DNA from: Nematopogon swammerdamellus
Lineage: Eukaryota > Arthropoda > Insecta > Lepidoptera > Adelidae
Length of the DNA: 64,000 bases
Direction: 5' to 3'
Assembly (NCBI GenBank): GCA_946902875.1
Contig: OX336340.1
Location: 24,195,566-24,259,565 of the forward strand
Shown: in pieces, positions 52,181 to 62,682 of the stretch
Layout of the letters: each line of letters starts with the position of its first letter
Position numbering within the stretch: the first letter of the stretch is position 1
Program-made: the position numbers and the translations under genes
Notes under the pieces: model-generated
The model's input: only the letters and a program-made list of their open reading frames with translations
Databases searched by the model: none
Told to the model about the DNA's origin: nothing

Positions 52181-52545
52181 ACTAAAAACCGGCCAAGTGC
52201 GAGTCGAACTCGCGCACCGAGGTTTCCGTATCGCCATGTCATAGCTAGCGCCACTCACGGCCATCTAGATAGCGGGTTATGAAATGCTTTCTTGGTTGGT
52301 TTGAAAATGGTTTCTTCTATGGGAATCCCCGTGAATTTTTTACTTTTTCTTATTTTTATTATTTGTTGTTATATCGGCCATAATAACACATATTCTGTGA
52401 AAATTTCAACGGGCTACCTATTACGGTTCCAGAGATACAACCCTCGAACGGACGGACGGACGGACAGACGGACGGACGGACGGACAGACAGACAGACGGC
52501 GTAGGCTTACTAATAGGGTCCCGTACCGGATACGGAACCCTAACA
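52181..52545 (+). repeat. Repeat-F, long variant, full
   Basis: AAAACCGGCCAAGTGCGAGT to CCGTACCGGATACGGAACCC, with (GGAC)n and (AGAC)n at 52449-52497. It contains the GCGCCACTCAC insert shared with 37.7 and 58.7 kb. Confidence 0.85.
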
Positions 52546-52631
52546 AGCTTTTATATTGATAAAAATATTATACATATATATAATATAAAAATAAAAAGTT
52601 AAAAATAAATCTATTTCGATTGGAAACAAGC

Positions 52632-52750
52632 CATTTTCTCCATGTTTTACAGTTTTCAAATAAAAGCGTGTTACACCCACTTTTTCTCTCCTCCTGTCAA
52701 ATGTAACACGATTTTATTTGAAAACTGTAAGACATGGAGAAAATGAGATA
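52632..52750. repeat. Foldback, ~45-bp arms
   Basis: CATTTTCTCCATGTTTTACA...GTGTTACA and its inverted copy TGTAACACG...TGGAGAAAATG enclose a spacer of about 25 bp. Small indels only. Probably a MITE or solo inverted repeat. Confidence 0.75.
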
Positions 52751-52766
52751 TAGTTTAAATTTTATA

Positions 52767-52814
52767 GCGACTAAAAACTGTCAACATATTTACTATTTAA
52801 CAGTTTTTAGTCGC
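52767..52814. repeat. Inverted repeat, 15-bp arms
   Basis: GCGACTAAAAACTGT (52767-52781) and ACAGTTTTTAGTCGC (52800-52814) are exact inverted copies with an 18-bp loop. It is 17 bp from the preceding foldback and may belong to the same element. Confidence 0.75.
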
Positions 52815-53417
52815 GATCCTTGATAGAATGCGCTATTAGTCCACCCCGATCAGACGATATCGCAAGCGGCTTCCACCGCTCACACTCGGAGTGCGGGATG
52901 TTTAAAAATCAATTTGATCATATTGTATGTTGACAATGGGCGGCTGCTTCGGGGCGCCCGCGCCCGGGATATTCGCACAAGCGAATATGGATTGAAGGAG
53001 GCCGACTCCACTCCGCTCCTGAATATTTATCTAACTGATGCTCCAAGTGACGATACGAAATTGGAGAGATACGAGTGTGCTCGAAATAACAAACGCAATC
53101 GGAATCGCGCCGAAGATGGAATATAGAAAATATCCGAGAGGTTAATCGCCAAGAACGACGCGATGGCGTAATGTGATAAAAAGCTAACCGTACTGCGAAT
53201 GTTACTTTTAAACTTTTCGGACAATTGCCGGAGTTGACATCAAATTGCTAAAGCTCTGTAGTGCACGTTAGAGGCAATTGCGGTTTTAATTTCAGGTCGG
53301 ACCATCTAGCTCGGAGGGAAAGACCACAGTTAGTCTGAGTGGCGTCTTATTTCACAGGCGGCCCCGCAACCCGACGCGGTGCGATAATTTGCCACAATAT
53401 CTATCACGTTTCCTGGT
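52815..53417. other. No gene seen; GC-moderate low-copy DNA
   Basis: Short frames only. Confidence 0.4.
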
Positions 53418-54403
53418 TAGGGATTGCAACCCGGCATGATGTTTAATCCGGCTGGAAACAGCCGGATTTACGCCGACTTTACGATTTCAGCCGTATCCGG
53501 TTGGATCCGGCCGTATTGGTCCATCTAATCAATATGTATTTTCTCAAAATCAGCTGATTGATTCCAAATTGACGAATGAAGCGTTTGTTTTAGTAGTTAT
53601 TTTTACAAGAGAAGCGTAAAAAGGCATCTGTCACGCCCGCACGGCATACGCAGCCCACGTTCTAAACCGAATGCTTTTGGGCGTCGTGTCGGCTCAACAA
53701 TCCATGCTGACGGCGGCGCCAAGTGTCTCGTGTATCCATAAAAAAAAAAACTTTACTAATAATTATACATAGTCTAGTAATATACTGTATAATAGTAATT
53801 ATACAGTCTCACATCAGTTTGTGTGATTCTTAGTACTTATCTATTCATATAAAATAAAGCAGTCTGTTGAGAAAATCACATAAAAATCGTCTCATATTAT
53901 CATAGGTAAAATTCAACTTTGCCAGTTTTGTTAAATATAATGAATTCTTAATTATTTTGAATTGCTTAATTAAAGCAAAATAATATAATAATAAAAATAA
54001 CTTTTGAGTGTGAAAGAACGATCTAAGGAAACAAATGGTATTAATAGGGTCGTCCCCCAGCCTCCTTCGTAATGAACTGTAAATATAAGTAGCGGCCGAA
54101 AAGTCATCTCAGCTACGACACTAGTCGGTTGAACAGTCATCAAGTAGTCGTACATAAGAGATAAATATTGTATTTTGACTCCTTCTACTTTATCTGAAGT
54201 CATTTCTTTCTTTAGTTCTCAAAACAATTTCTCAAAATTGCAGTAGGTACCACTTTTTTGCACAAAAACACGTTCTCGCGCCGCGCTTTTTTCGGGTTTA
54301 TCGGATCCTATCCGGATTTGATAGATATTGCCGAATCCGGTAGGTAGTCAAACGATGATGGATCCGCCGAATTGCCGGATCTGTTTCCAATACCTATTCC
54401 TAA
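53418..54403. mobile_element. Possible hAT-like foldback element
   Basis: TTAGGGATTGCAACCCGGC-type left end and a related inverted right end (GCCGGATCTGTTTCCAATAC...CCTAATG). Both ends are rich in ATCCGG/CCGGAT motifs. No transposase is seen, and the target duplication is unclear. Confidence 0.3.
53620..53755 (+). mobile_element. LINE-M-like 3' UTR, highly diverged
   Basis: GCATCTGTCACGCCCGCACG, GGCATACGCAGCCCACG, GCGTCGTGTCGGCTCAAC, then A10. Only the overall order matches LINE-M. Confidence 0.45.
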
Positions 54404-54589
54404 TGTTTGAAACAATGAAGTACGTAACATTGCAAATTGACCTGAAGAAAATCGCTGTTCATGATAAGTCCGCCTTTGTGTTCTACGTGGTTCTCTACTG
54501 AATTTCTTCCGCGGCTTTTATATTTTCTGATAAACAACAAATCATTTATATTCTACGTTATTTTACGAAACAAATTTATGGATCGAACG
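54404..54589. other. No gene seen
   Basis: Short spacer. Confidence 0.4.
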
Positions 54590-54815
54590 TGAATGGAAGG
54601 GTCGGGAAGGGTCGCCCTAGGCGCACGTACCTGGACCAGATCGGGAATGTGATCTAAATGCGTCAAGTGCGTTAGTACCCGTAACCGACGAGCACGTATA
54701 AAGAACATTATGTTATGATAGTAGAAGCAGAGGTGTGTGAGGATCGTGGCACGTGGAGATCCGTTGCATCTGCCTACCCCATCGAGAAACAGGCGTGACG
54801 CTATGTATGTATGTA
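54590..54815 (+). pseudogene. LINE-R (RTE-like) ORF C-terminus and tail
   Basis: A frame reads GRVGKGRPRRTYLDQIGNVI-like residues at 54594-54655. Later GAGGATCGTGG and GGAGATCCGTTGCATCTGCC read as the DRxxWRS ending seen at 15.78 kb. A (TATG)n tail ends it near 54815. Frames shift several times, so it is inactive. The GRPRRTYLDQI ending resembles RTE-clade LINE C-termini. Confidence 0.6.
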
Positions 54816-55089
54816 TTTCTCGGTAGCATTACACTGTTCATTCATACTCACCCCTCTCACGGACATAACCATGCCGATGACAGAATCACATCTTATCTAG
54901 TCTAGCCTATAAGATAAGTGTATGTACTTCTAGGCAACGTGGATCCAACTGCAAATCAGCGCAATAGACAACGTCGTTGTCTCCGATTGCATAATATGCT
55001 GAGTTGGGCCCAATTTGTCGCCATTTTGTTGATGTGCTAGTAATATGTATAATAATGTTACTTGTCAAACTGGCGACAAGTAAACACTC
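54816..55089. other. No gene seen
   Basis: Low-copy spacer. Confidence 0.4.
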
Positions 55090-55452
55090 ATTTCGTTTAA
55101 TTTTTCATTTCATTTTTCACTTTATTTTTCATTTCATCTTTCATTTCATTTTCATTTAATTTTTCATTTCATTTTTCATGTCATCTTTCATTTCATTTTT
55201 CATTTCATCTTTCATTTAATTTTTCATTTCATTTTTCATGTCATCTTTCATTTCATTTTTCATTTCATCTTTCATTTCATTTTTCATTTCATTTTTCATG
55301 TCATCTTTCATTGCATTTTTCATTTCATCTTTTATTTCATTTTTCATTTCATTTTTCATTTCATTTTTCATTTCATTTTTCATTTCATTTTTCATTTCAT
55401 TTTCATTTCATTTTTCATTTCATTTTTCATTTCATTTTTCATTTCATTTCAT
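55090..55452 (+). repeat. (CATTTCATTTTT)n minisatellite with 60-bp higher-order unit
   Basis: The basic 12-bp unit repeats about 30 times. Variants CATGTCATC and CATTTCATC recur every 60 bp from about 55150 to 55330, so five 12-mers form a higher-order unit. Proteins read here (ISFFISFF-like) are repeat artefacts. Confidence 0.9.
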
Positions 55453-55829
55453 CACCGTACAACACCTCCAAGCGAGCCGTAGTCGTACGACGACGTAAGA
55501 CGTTCGACTTCTCAACAGCACTTCGGTAGGGAATTGAATATTAGCATTAGTGAGACGTATGGCGGGGGCTGGCGAGCGATCGCGGTTCTAGATAGCTTGT
55601 CATTAGGCCGGGTAGTGCTCTCGCAAGAGGGGGCCGCAGGCGGGCCTTTTGGGCTACGCTCCTCTACCAATACCTGCGAACGGCAACTTGGCAGCGTGGA
55701 CCCATGAACACGAACTTCTGCTAGGAAGATTGCGTACAATTTGAAAGGACTGATAATTCTACAAGATATGGACATTTTATCACAATTGCGCTAAATTTGT
55801 TTGGCGAAATATTATCATTAACATAAGTT
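55453..55829. other. No gene seen
   Basis: GC-rich low-copy DNA at 55460-55720. Confidence 0.4.
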
Positions 55830-55990
55830 AAGGTATAAGTCTAACGTGTGTGTGTATGGGTGTGTCTGCTGTGGCATCGTTGCTCTCAAACGGATGAACC
55901 GATTTGGATGTGGTTTCTTTTATTAGAAAGCTGGTTTAATCGGGATGGTTGTTAGCTATGTTTGTAATCAAGTAATCAAGTAATTTAGTA
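55830..55990 (+). repeat. Repeat-J copy
   Basis: GTATAAGTCTAACGTGTGTG, TGGCATCGTTGCTCTCAAAC, TTAGAAAGCTGGTTTAATCG. Confidence 0.6.
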
Positions 55991-56039
55991 ATCAACAAAA
56001 ATATTATCTTAAAAAGTCGACCGCTTTGCATGTGGTTTT

Positions 56040-56680
56040 TTTAAAGCTTAAAATAAAAGTTAAATTACAAATAAAAAAAAAACCGACCCTTAAATAGTCA
56101 AAATTAATTTTCGTTTACTTACTTAAAGGAGTCGGGCCCGCTATGTATCTAAATAAAATATAAAAACTCAGAGCAGCGCTGGAATTTAGTTAGCGGTCCC
56201 CCGACTCCTTTAAGTAAGTTTTTTTTTTATTTTTTTTTTTTTATGGAAACTGACACGGTTGGCTACATCACCTACAACGTCCGTGATTTCAGCCCATAAC
56301 ACCGGGTGAACTAGGTGCCATGTCAGTGCTTCCCCCTTTGATCGTGCCGGCTACTCTGAACTGGTCGGAAAACACAAACTATTTACATAGCCGTTTTGAC
56401 CGACGTTTCATTCAGTGCGGTGGTACCAACCCGGGCGGGTTAAACCCTACCACCAAGTAAGATTAGGAGGGAAGGGACCTACAGTTTTACGAGGAATCCG
56501 AACCTCGGTCAGCCTCCAACGGTCAGCGGTCACCCATCCAAGTACTGACCGCACCCAGCGTTGCTTTAACATTCATTAGAGCTATCGAGGCTGAGGCTAT
56601 AAGTAAGTAATCGGAAATTATTTTTGACTTTTTCAGGGTCGGGTTTTTAAAATATTTAACTTAACTTGTAATACGCTTTT
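56040..56680. repeat. Repeat-K foldback with inner inverted repeat and nested SINE-A
   Basis: Outer arms (56040-56112 and 56603-56675) are inverted copies carrying AAAAACCCGACCC-like and GTCAAAAATAATTTC-like motifs. An inner inverted repeat (ACTTACTTAAAGGAGTCGGG, 56115-56145 and 56192-56218) lies left of the SINE. The SINE-A at 56231-56595 separates the inner repeat from the right outer arm. Confidence 0.6.
56231..56595 (-). mobile_element. SINE-A, nearly full length
   Basis: Same CGATCAAAGGGGGAAGCAC subfamily as 36.4 and 44.6 kb. The head between the 5S-like part and the A box is shortened (AATGTTAAAGCAACGCTGGG, then CTCTAATG). Confidence 0.9.
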
Positions 56681-57496
56681 TCCATTGGGATCTACCCTGT
56701 TAGGCATTATTTCTTTGCAGATGTTCTGTATTACTTCAAGGATCACTATGCAAAAGAACTTATTGAGAAATATATTGCTTGCGTAAATTCCCTAAAGTGT
56801 CTATAGCTAACTAGAAATGATAACCACAAAATTGACCCAAATGTCAAAGATATCTGTGGCAAAGAATAAACAGTATGAATTTTCATAAGGTGTTCCGCCA
56901 AAGTTCGCTCATAGCCCGAGTGTGTTCACAAAAAGTCGGCGAAAGTGTTGTCTATCTCAATAATATTCCTCCACTGCGACGCGACACGGTAGGAAGGTGG
57001 GGCGCGACACTGTGTAACACTGTGTAAATTGAAGACCTCTGCGGGCGGACTCGCTGTGTCGCCTACGTCGAGACTTGGAGATCTCCTCGGGGAGAGCTCG
57101 TGTGGAACTTCATATATTAACGACGGTCTTAAACCTGCACTAGAAGATCTTGTGCAGCCAAAGCTTGCGATATAGGTACACGCTAATCACTTATACAGTA
57201 TACCTTTCGCCAATGCGAGTGACGATGATGTGAAGGAAAACTCGTATGCACAACTTAATGTAGTTGGGTTTGGGTATAAGCGGTTTGTCGGTGGTCGAAA
57301 TCGGCAGAGGCAATCGATTAGTCTAAATATAAATAAATGAACTAAATTAATTGATAAAAGAAAGATGATCAATTCTACCTAAACTGGCCATTGATGGCTG
57401 TACTATAGGTGGTTGATCATTAAATTATGTACTTCTACCTTGTAACAAAAACATCTCACCACACATCTACCAGCAAAATAAAATTTTGTTTTTATT
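56681..57496. other. No gene seen
   Basis: Low-copy DNA. Confidence 0.4.
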
Positions 57497-57695
57497 TATT
57501 TTTTATTGCTTCCGAACCGGTGGCTCTGCCCGAGGCCGAAACCTCAGGCGCAGCCAATTTCACCGCCGAGGAGGTGCCAGTCCGGCTTGGAGGTGGACTA
57601 ATGTCGCTGGGAAAAGGCTATTAACCCGCGATTTCAAGATCCGTGGATTTTAGGAGTGGGAAAAGATATTCCCTGGGAGCCCGTTCCACACTAAT
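57497..57695 (-). mobile_element. LINE-N 3' end fragment
   Basis: Reverse strand: GTGTGGAACGGGCTCCCAGG, ATATCTTTTCCCACTCC, ATCTTGAAATCGCGGGTTAA, then GGCAGAGCCACCGGTTCGG and an A-rich tail. It contains the WNGLPGNIFPHS coding end of the family. Confidence 0.75.
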
Positions 57696-58417
57696 AAAAA
57701 TTTAAATGTAATCAAATTAAAATGTAATTATTCCTTACTGCAATTCGTTGCAAATCAATGTGTGAAAGACGGTGTAACCCCTTTCAACATTCTTCGCAAA
57801 CTAATCTTGGGAATGTGGAGAAGTTAGTGGAAATGCGGGCAACGTAAACGGAAAACAAAATTAAAGCATTTGTATGATGCGACAATGACACCGTCTATAT
57901 TTAGCTGAAGTGTTGCGTAAGCAAGCAGAGGACCAGGAAGCGAGGCTGGCCCAGGGCGCGTGCACTGGAGCGTCTTAACAATGACGGATGTTGGGGATCA
58001 AATTTTTATTCCCGCGGTCCAGGAGAATGCTCCGCCATTTTTCGCACGCACACCTTCCGACCGCGTGGGGTGGGCAGAGAGGCAGAATAAATAGAGACCA
58101 TTAACACGTTTCTTATAGTGACATTAGGCTTTATTGGATTCGGTGAAGTAACTCCAACTCCACGGAACAAAGTATCACGATTAATGCTACGGCTGTATTT
58201 AGTGCGGGCGGGTGTTATATTCACAGGCACTTTGTTCTTGTTGGAAGTGCTACTTGGACGTTGTCTTAACTTGCTATTTTTGTACACTTTATCGTGTCCC
58301 TAAACTTCGATCGCACCTGAGCCTTAGCTTTCGTCGTCGTTGCTTTCATCTTCTACACATCTGTAGGTCTTTGCTGGTCTTTACAATAGCATTGTTTTAA
58401 ATAAAAGTTGTGCGTTT
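57696..58417. other. No supported gene
   Basis: Short unrecognised frames (58006-58303, both strands). Low-copy DNA. Confidence 0.4.
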
Positions 58418-58815
58418 TAGGGTTCCGTATCCGGTACGGGACCCTATTACTAAACCTACGCCGCATGTGTGTCTGTCTGACCGTCCGTCCGTATCGTACC
58501 GTCCGAGGGCTGTATCTCTTGAACCGTAATACGTAGCCCGTTGAAATGTTCACAGAATATGTGTTATTATGGCCGATATAACAACAAATAATAAAAATAA
58601 GAAAAAGTAAAAAATGTGGGGGATCCCATAGAAGAAACCAAAAAGTGTATGCGCGCGCGCCATCTACCGAATAGAGTATGAAGCATTTTAACTAATCGTG
58701 AAATTTAAACTTCTATGAAGTATTTCATAACACGCCATAGATGGCGTGAGTGGCGCTAACCATGGCATGGCGATACGGAACCCTCAGTGCGCGAGTTCGA
58801 CTCGCACTTGACCGT
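58418..58815 (-). repeat. Repeat-F, long variant, full
   Basis: TAGGGTTCCGTATCCGGTAC to GTGCGCGAGTTCGACTCGCA and CTTGACCGTTTTTTTT. It contains the shared GAGTGGCGCTAACCATGGC segment. Confidence 0.85.
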
Positions 58816-59209
58816 TTTTTTTTTAACTATTCATTTTTGTAACACTTTGCATGTGTATGGTTTAAGTGTGCACTTAATTATCAGTGCAACTCCAAAAATA
58901 TACTCGTTCTGAATAATGGGACAATAAAAGCAGAACTTAGCAGAGCGTCCATTAGACAGCGCGACCGCCGCATTTATTACCGCCGATGCAAACGGAGAGC
59001 ATCCGCCGCTAAAGACCGCTCCATTGTTTCTCCCAGTGTATTCCTATTAAGTTTTATCGCCCAACTTTTTCCCCAACTAGCGACACTTTATATGCGGCCA
59101 TAAATTAGATATCTCATTACGGTTGCGCGCGGCGGGATGTTCGTTCGCAATGATAAACCATTTCAATTTGACTCATAATGCGGAGAGCGCGCGAGTTTTG
59201 TTCCCGGCC
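58816..59209. other. Low-copy DNA; no gene
   Basis: 59000-59200 is GC-moderate with ATGCGGCCATAAATTAGA, a homeodomain-type (TTTATGGC-like) motif. It may be regulatory, but that is speculative. Confidence 0.35.
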
Positions 59210-59702
59210 GCATATATCCAAAGTCTAGTATGCGAGTTGCTCTGATTGGTGGAGAGACGAGTCTGGCACCCCCAGCAAACCTAATGCATCCGATATTCGT
59301 TTGGTTGCATATGTACTTTGGTGGCTCAGTGGTAGAGTGTAGGGTTTTTATTTTTTAGATCTCGGCCATGGGTTCGTGTCCCTTTCGCCAAAATTAGTTT
59401 TGTTTTACTTTTTTTTTAAGCAATGTTAGGGTGTTAAAATTAGGTTATGGTAATTTTTTTTATAACCACCTAAGAAAACCTTATTTTCGGAAATACTTCC
59501 GAAATTCGTGTCCCTTTTGCCAAATATTGTTTTGTTTTACTTTTTTTAAGCAATGTTAGGGTGTTAAAATTAGGTTATGGTTATTTTTTTATAACCACCT
59601 AAGAAACCTTTATTTTCGGAAATACTTCCGAAATTTATATTTCCCGCCAAAGTTGAGAACTACCAGTCAGAGCAACTCGCATACTAGACTTTGGAAATAT
59701 GC
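59210..59702. mobile_element. MULE-like foldback with 9-bp target duplication and tRNA-like segment
   Basis: Ends of about 41 bp (GCATATATCCAAAAGTCTAG... and its inverted copy) are flanked by TTCCCGGCC at 59201-59209 and 59703-59711. A 9-bp duplication with long inverted ends fits MULE/foldback elements. Inside lie a tRNA-like stretch (59315-59395) and two tandem ~123-bp units (59384-59506, 59508-59630) carrying GCAATGTTAGGGTGTTAAAA. Confidence 0.75.
59315..59395 (+). other. tRNA-like segment (pol III boxes)
   Basis: A box TGGCTCAGTGGTAGAG (59322-59337) and B box GGGTTCGTGTCCC (59370-59382). TTTGG near the start can pair with CCAAA near the end, as in a tRNA acceptor stem. The anticodon region is T-rich and does not form a clean stem, so it is not a functional tRNA gene. 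Confidence 0.6.
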
Positions 59703-60237
59703 TTCCCGGCCGAGGAGGAGGGTAGCTCGGAAATATCTTCGGCGCATCGACGGAGGCGGGGATAGAGGTGCGGGCGAGGTGAGGTGAGGTGCGGCGGGGG
59801 AGGGGGGCGAATACGTCGCGGAGCGTTGAAATATGATCCAAGTTGGGCCCCGCGTGCGGTGCGCTCTTGACGTCTCTATTCATTACTGGGATGGAACGTG
59901 TCTGCGACTAAACTTTGCTTACTAAAACACTAGCGAACAAACAGCACAGGCTATGAAGAAGAGTTGCGACGCGGACTGATGCCTTTTTATATTGCGCCGG
60001 GACTGTGCGTTAATAATTTTAATGGAAAGCGTTCTCGTGCACTCGAGTTTTCTTATGGAATGGGAAAAGTTGGGATGCGACGCTATTTACAAATTGCACT
60101 TGAATATTGTACGAGCTTGTTTCGCCGCGAAGCAACCGAATGGGCCTCATTTGTATCTTCAATTCTTTTGTTCACTTTCTTCTTTCTGTAAGTAATTTTG
60201 TCAAAATTACTATTTTTCGCCCTCGCGTCTTGTATTT
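59703..60237. other. No supported gene
   Basis: GC-rich at 59705-59870. Overlapping frames at 59964-60195 are unrecognised. Confidence 0.4.
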
Positions 60238-60292
60238 TAAACCGACTTCAAAAAAAGGAGGAGGTTCTCAATTCGACTGTATTTTTTTTTGT
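60238..60292 (+). repeat. Repeat-I 5' fragment
   Basis: AACCGACTTCAAAAAAAGGA and AGGTTCTCAATTCGACTG match the other end of the 7.6 kb copy. Confidence 0.65.
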
Positions 60293-60299
60293 TATTCCT

Positions 60300-60920
60300 C
60301 TCCAAGCTACTTTCCAGGGCACCCAAGTCCCCAACGATGGTAGTCTGGGCGTCCTGGGTATGGAGGTGTCCAGGGACGTTCAGTTTCTATCGTTCATAGA
60401 GTCCAAGGCGAAACTAGCGTCTCGATACACTCTACAAAGCACAAATAAGATCGGTGATGGAATATTGCAGTAATCTTTGGGAGGGTTCACCTGAGTACCT
60501 TCTTTCAGCCTTGGATTATATTCAGCGACGAGTCATTCGCCTCATTTGTGACTCTGTACTCACAAAGAACCTTCAACCTCTAAAACACAGACTACTATGG
60601 CCGCTACTCTAATGAACTTGCTTCCCTTATCCCTCCTCCTCCTGATCGCCTTCGCCAAATCCTCCATACTCTCGCGGAACACCCCTTTGTAGTCGACAGA
60701 AGAGTTCTTCGAACTGTACGATTCTCTAAATCTTTCTTGTGTCACACTGCAAAGGTGTGGAACGGGCTCCCAGGGAATATCTTTCCCCACTCCACGGATC
60801 TTCAAATCGCGGGTTAAAAGCCTTTCCCCACAAGCCGGACTGGCCTCCTCGGCGGTGAAATTGGCTGCGCCTGAGGTTTCGACCTCGGGCAGAGCCACCC
60901 AGTTCGGAAACAATAAAAAA
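60300..60920 (+). pseudogene. LINE-N RT C-terminus, longest copy
   Basis: The forward strand shows several successive pieces in different frames: a LGVLGMEVSRDVQFLSFIES stretch, AKLASR, SVMEYCSNLWEGSPEYLL, ALDYIQRRVIRLICDS and LTKNLQPLKHR. Then an ELASLIPPPPDRLRQ-like piece, EHPFVVDRRVLRTVRFSKSF, AKVWNGLPGNIFPHSTDL and the 3' end GGGCAGAGCCACCC...CGGAAACAATAAAAAA. This is the thumb and C-terminus of a Jockey/CR1-like RT. At least three frame changes make it inactive. Confidence 0.8.
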
Positions 60921-61085
60921 CAACCTACAGTTTTACACCGGTTCCGAACGGTGAGGCAGCAGGTGTAGGTACGCACGTAAATTTTTTCGTCAGAAAAAAC
61001 TCATCGGTACACGCCGGCCGGACTCGAACCTCGGACCTCTCGAATGAGAAGCCCATGCCCAAACCGCTCGGCCACCCTCCGCGTT
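60921..61085 (-). mobile_element. SINE-C 5' part with tRNA head
   Basis: Reverse strand: GCGGAGGGTGGCCGAGCGG (A box), GGTTCGAGTCCGGCCGGCG (B box), then the GTGTAAAACTGTAGG body start. It adjoins the 3' end of LINE-N. Confidence 0.75.
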
Positions 61086-61434
61086 GGTACATTTTCATCT
61101 AAGGGGTGCTTAGATGTCCTCCAGTTGCACGGTCGAGTTTATGGCGTGACTTAAATGTTTAACAGCTACTATAAAAATCGCTGCAACTAAAATTGGATGA
61201 AACCGCAGAGCAAACAGTATCGGTGGCGGCTCCCTCCTTCCGTGTTGTGGCGGCGCGCGGCGGCGCCGGTTGACAAATGTCTGCTATAAGCGCTGCACTA
61301 ATTGGCGCTATCAATTACTCGCGGGCGCCGAGCCGACAAATATTATCGAGACCGTTAATTTCGACGTCTTACTCTGCTCATTTCACTCGAATATCTGATC
61401 GATCCATACGCCTTGTTTCGGCGGAGGGCATGCA
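61086..61434. other. No supported gene
   Basis: GC-rich low-copy DNA at 61195-61330. Confidence 0.4.
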
Positions 61435-61860
61435 GGCGCCAAATTTTCAAGAAGTCCTCTCGCCTGGAGCTTTGGTAATAATCAGCGGCCGTACGGGGCT
61501 GCAGAGGTTCGTGGACCATCTTAATAAGGTACACCCACGCATTCGCTTCACGATGGAGATTGATAGGCACTCTATCTGTGAACCAATGTACCCTGTGCTG
61601 TGAACTTACTAAATTCTAAGGTTAAATTCAATTTAGCCACACATGATGAATAATTACTTATAATATTGTTTGATCCAGAACAAAGAATAATCCAGAACTT
61701 CCAGAAGTCAGACAGAAGTCAGACAGCTTTCCTCGATGTAACTAGTGTCGGTGTCGCGCTGCCCGGATGGCTCTCTCGGACATAAGGTGTACCGCAAGCC
61801 GACGCACACAAACAGATATCTGCACACCACCATCCAGCTCAGCTAAACTCTGTGGTCAGG
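61435..61860 (+). pseudogene. Penelope-like RT remnant
   Basis: 61470-61570 reads GLQRFVDHLNKVHPRIRFTM, then EID. This matches the Penelope RT segment that precedes the L-P-F-L-D motif. After an inserted ~140-bp stretch, 61728-61833 reads FLDV, then SRCPDGSLGHKVYRKPTHTN and RYLHT, the next conserved block. The catalytic YxDD part is absent. At least two frame breaks separate the pieces. Confidence 0.75.
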
Positions 61861-61965
61861 TCTCTGTTGTTACGAGCGGAGCGAATATGCGATGAGAGCA
61901 GCAGGAACCAGGAGAGAGAACCCGTGAAGAGAGTTTTGGTTCAGAACTGATACAAGATTGGAGCC

Positions 61966-62682
61966 ATGGCGGGTAGATCTTCCAAGACCACTCCAACACA
62001 AGAGGTTCAGCGACTAAAGGCGTACCTTCCTTACATAAAAGGAGTCACGGATCGAATAGGTTGGATACTGAATAAATATAGTATCAGAACAGTGTTCCAA
62101 CCCCCCAAGAAGGTCGCACAACTCCTACGATCAGCGAAGGACGCCTTACATCCTCTACAGTCGCCAGGCGTCTACCAAATACCGTGTAACTGTGGGAAAT
62201 CATACATCGGCGAAACTAAGCGCAGCGTCACAAAACGAATTTCCGAACACATCAGAGCAGTCAAGAACATGGACAAAACCAAGTCTGCCATAGTTGAGCA
62301 TGTCGACTCCGGAAATCAGCAATGGATAAGATTCGATCAGGTGAAAATTCTGACCACTGAAAAACGACTCTTTCCACGCATCATCCGTGAGTCGATCGAG
62401 ATCTCGAAAAATGCCAACTTCAACAGAGAAGACTCATACAGGCTGTCTCCGGTATGGAATCCCGTGCTCGCCCCCCTGAAGAGTGGCAGGTCTGGCAGTG
62501 TGCACCAGCAGCAGCTGGAGGACACTGTCAGTACATTTTGCTCCTCGGCGGAGGTGTGGAACGCAGCCCAAGCCGGATTGGTGCCTACCTACAGCTGCAA
62601 CTACAATCTTCGCAGCCGCTCGCGTTTGACAGGCAGTGTTCTGTTAACCGCGGGCCCGACCGCAGCCAGGCACTCGCCCTGA
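61966..62682 (+). CDS. Penelope-like C-terminal domain with GIY-YIG endonuclease (238 codons)
   Basis: This is the carboxy part of a Penelope-like element protein. Residues 1-67 are the linker region (YIKGVTDRIGWILNKY). The GIY-YIG endonuclease begins at residue 68: GVYQIPCNCGKSYIGETKRS, in which GVY and YIG are the signature, and CNCG matches the Cys motif of animal PLEs. VTKRISEHIRAVKN supplies the conserved Arg and His/Glu positions. The tail ends in an SRSRLTGS-rich stretch. The ATG at 61966 is probably not the natural start, because coding homology continues upstream (about 61880) in a broken form. The protein cannot work alone without its RT. The TGA stop (62680-62682) lies inside the hammerhead-like motif. 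Confidence 0.8.
   Translation: MAGRSSKTTPTQEVQRLKAYLPYIKGVTDRIGWILNKYSIRTVFQPPKKVAQLLRSAKDALHPLQSPGVYQIPCNCGKSYIGETKRSVTKRISEHIRAVKNMDKTKSAIVEHVDSGNQQWIRFDQVKILTTEKRLFPRIIRESIEISKNANFNREDSYRLSPVWNPVLAPLKSGRSGSVHQQQLEDTVSTFCSSAEVWNAAQAGLVPTYSCNYNLRSRSRLTGSVLLTAGPTAARHSP

Noticed and set aside
55238..55529. Frames encoding ISFFISFF- or HFSFHF-type proteins
   Set aside because: Translation of a TTTCAT minisatellite; any frame without stops in the unit stays open.
59000..59200. Homeodomain-type motifs as an enhancer
   Set aside because: Short AT-rich motifs occur by chance; there is no clustering strong enough to support a call.
60560..60976. 138-codon reverse-strand frame
   Set aside because: It is antisense to the LINE-N coding sequence, which reads on the forward strand (AKVWNGLPGNIFPHS).
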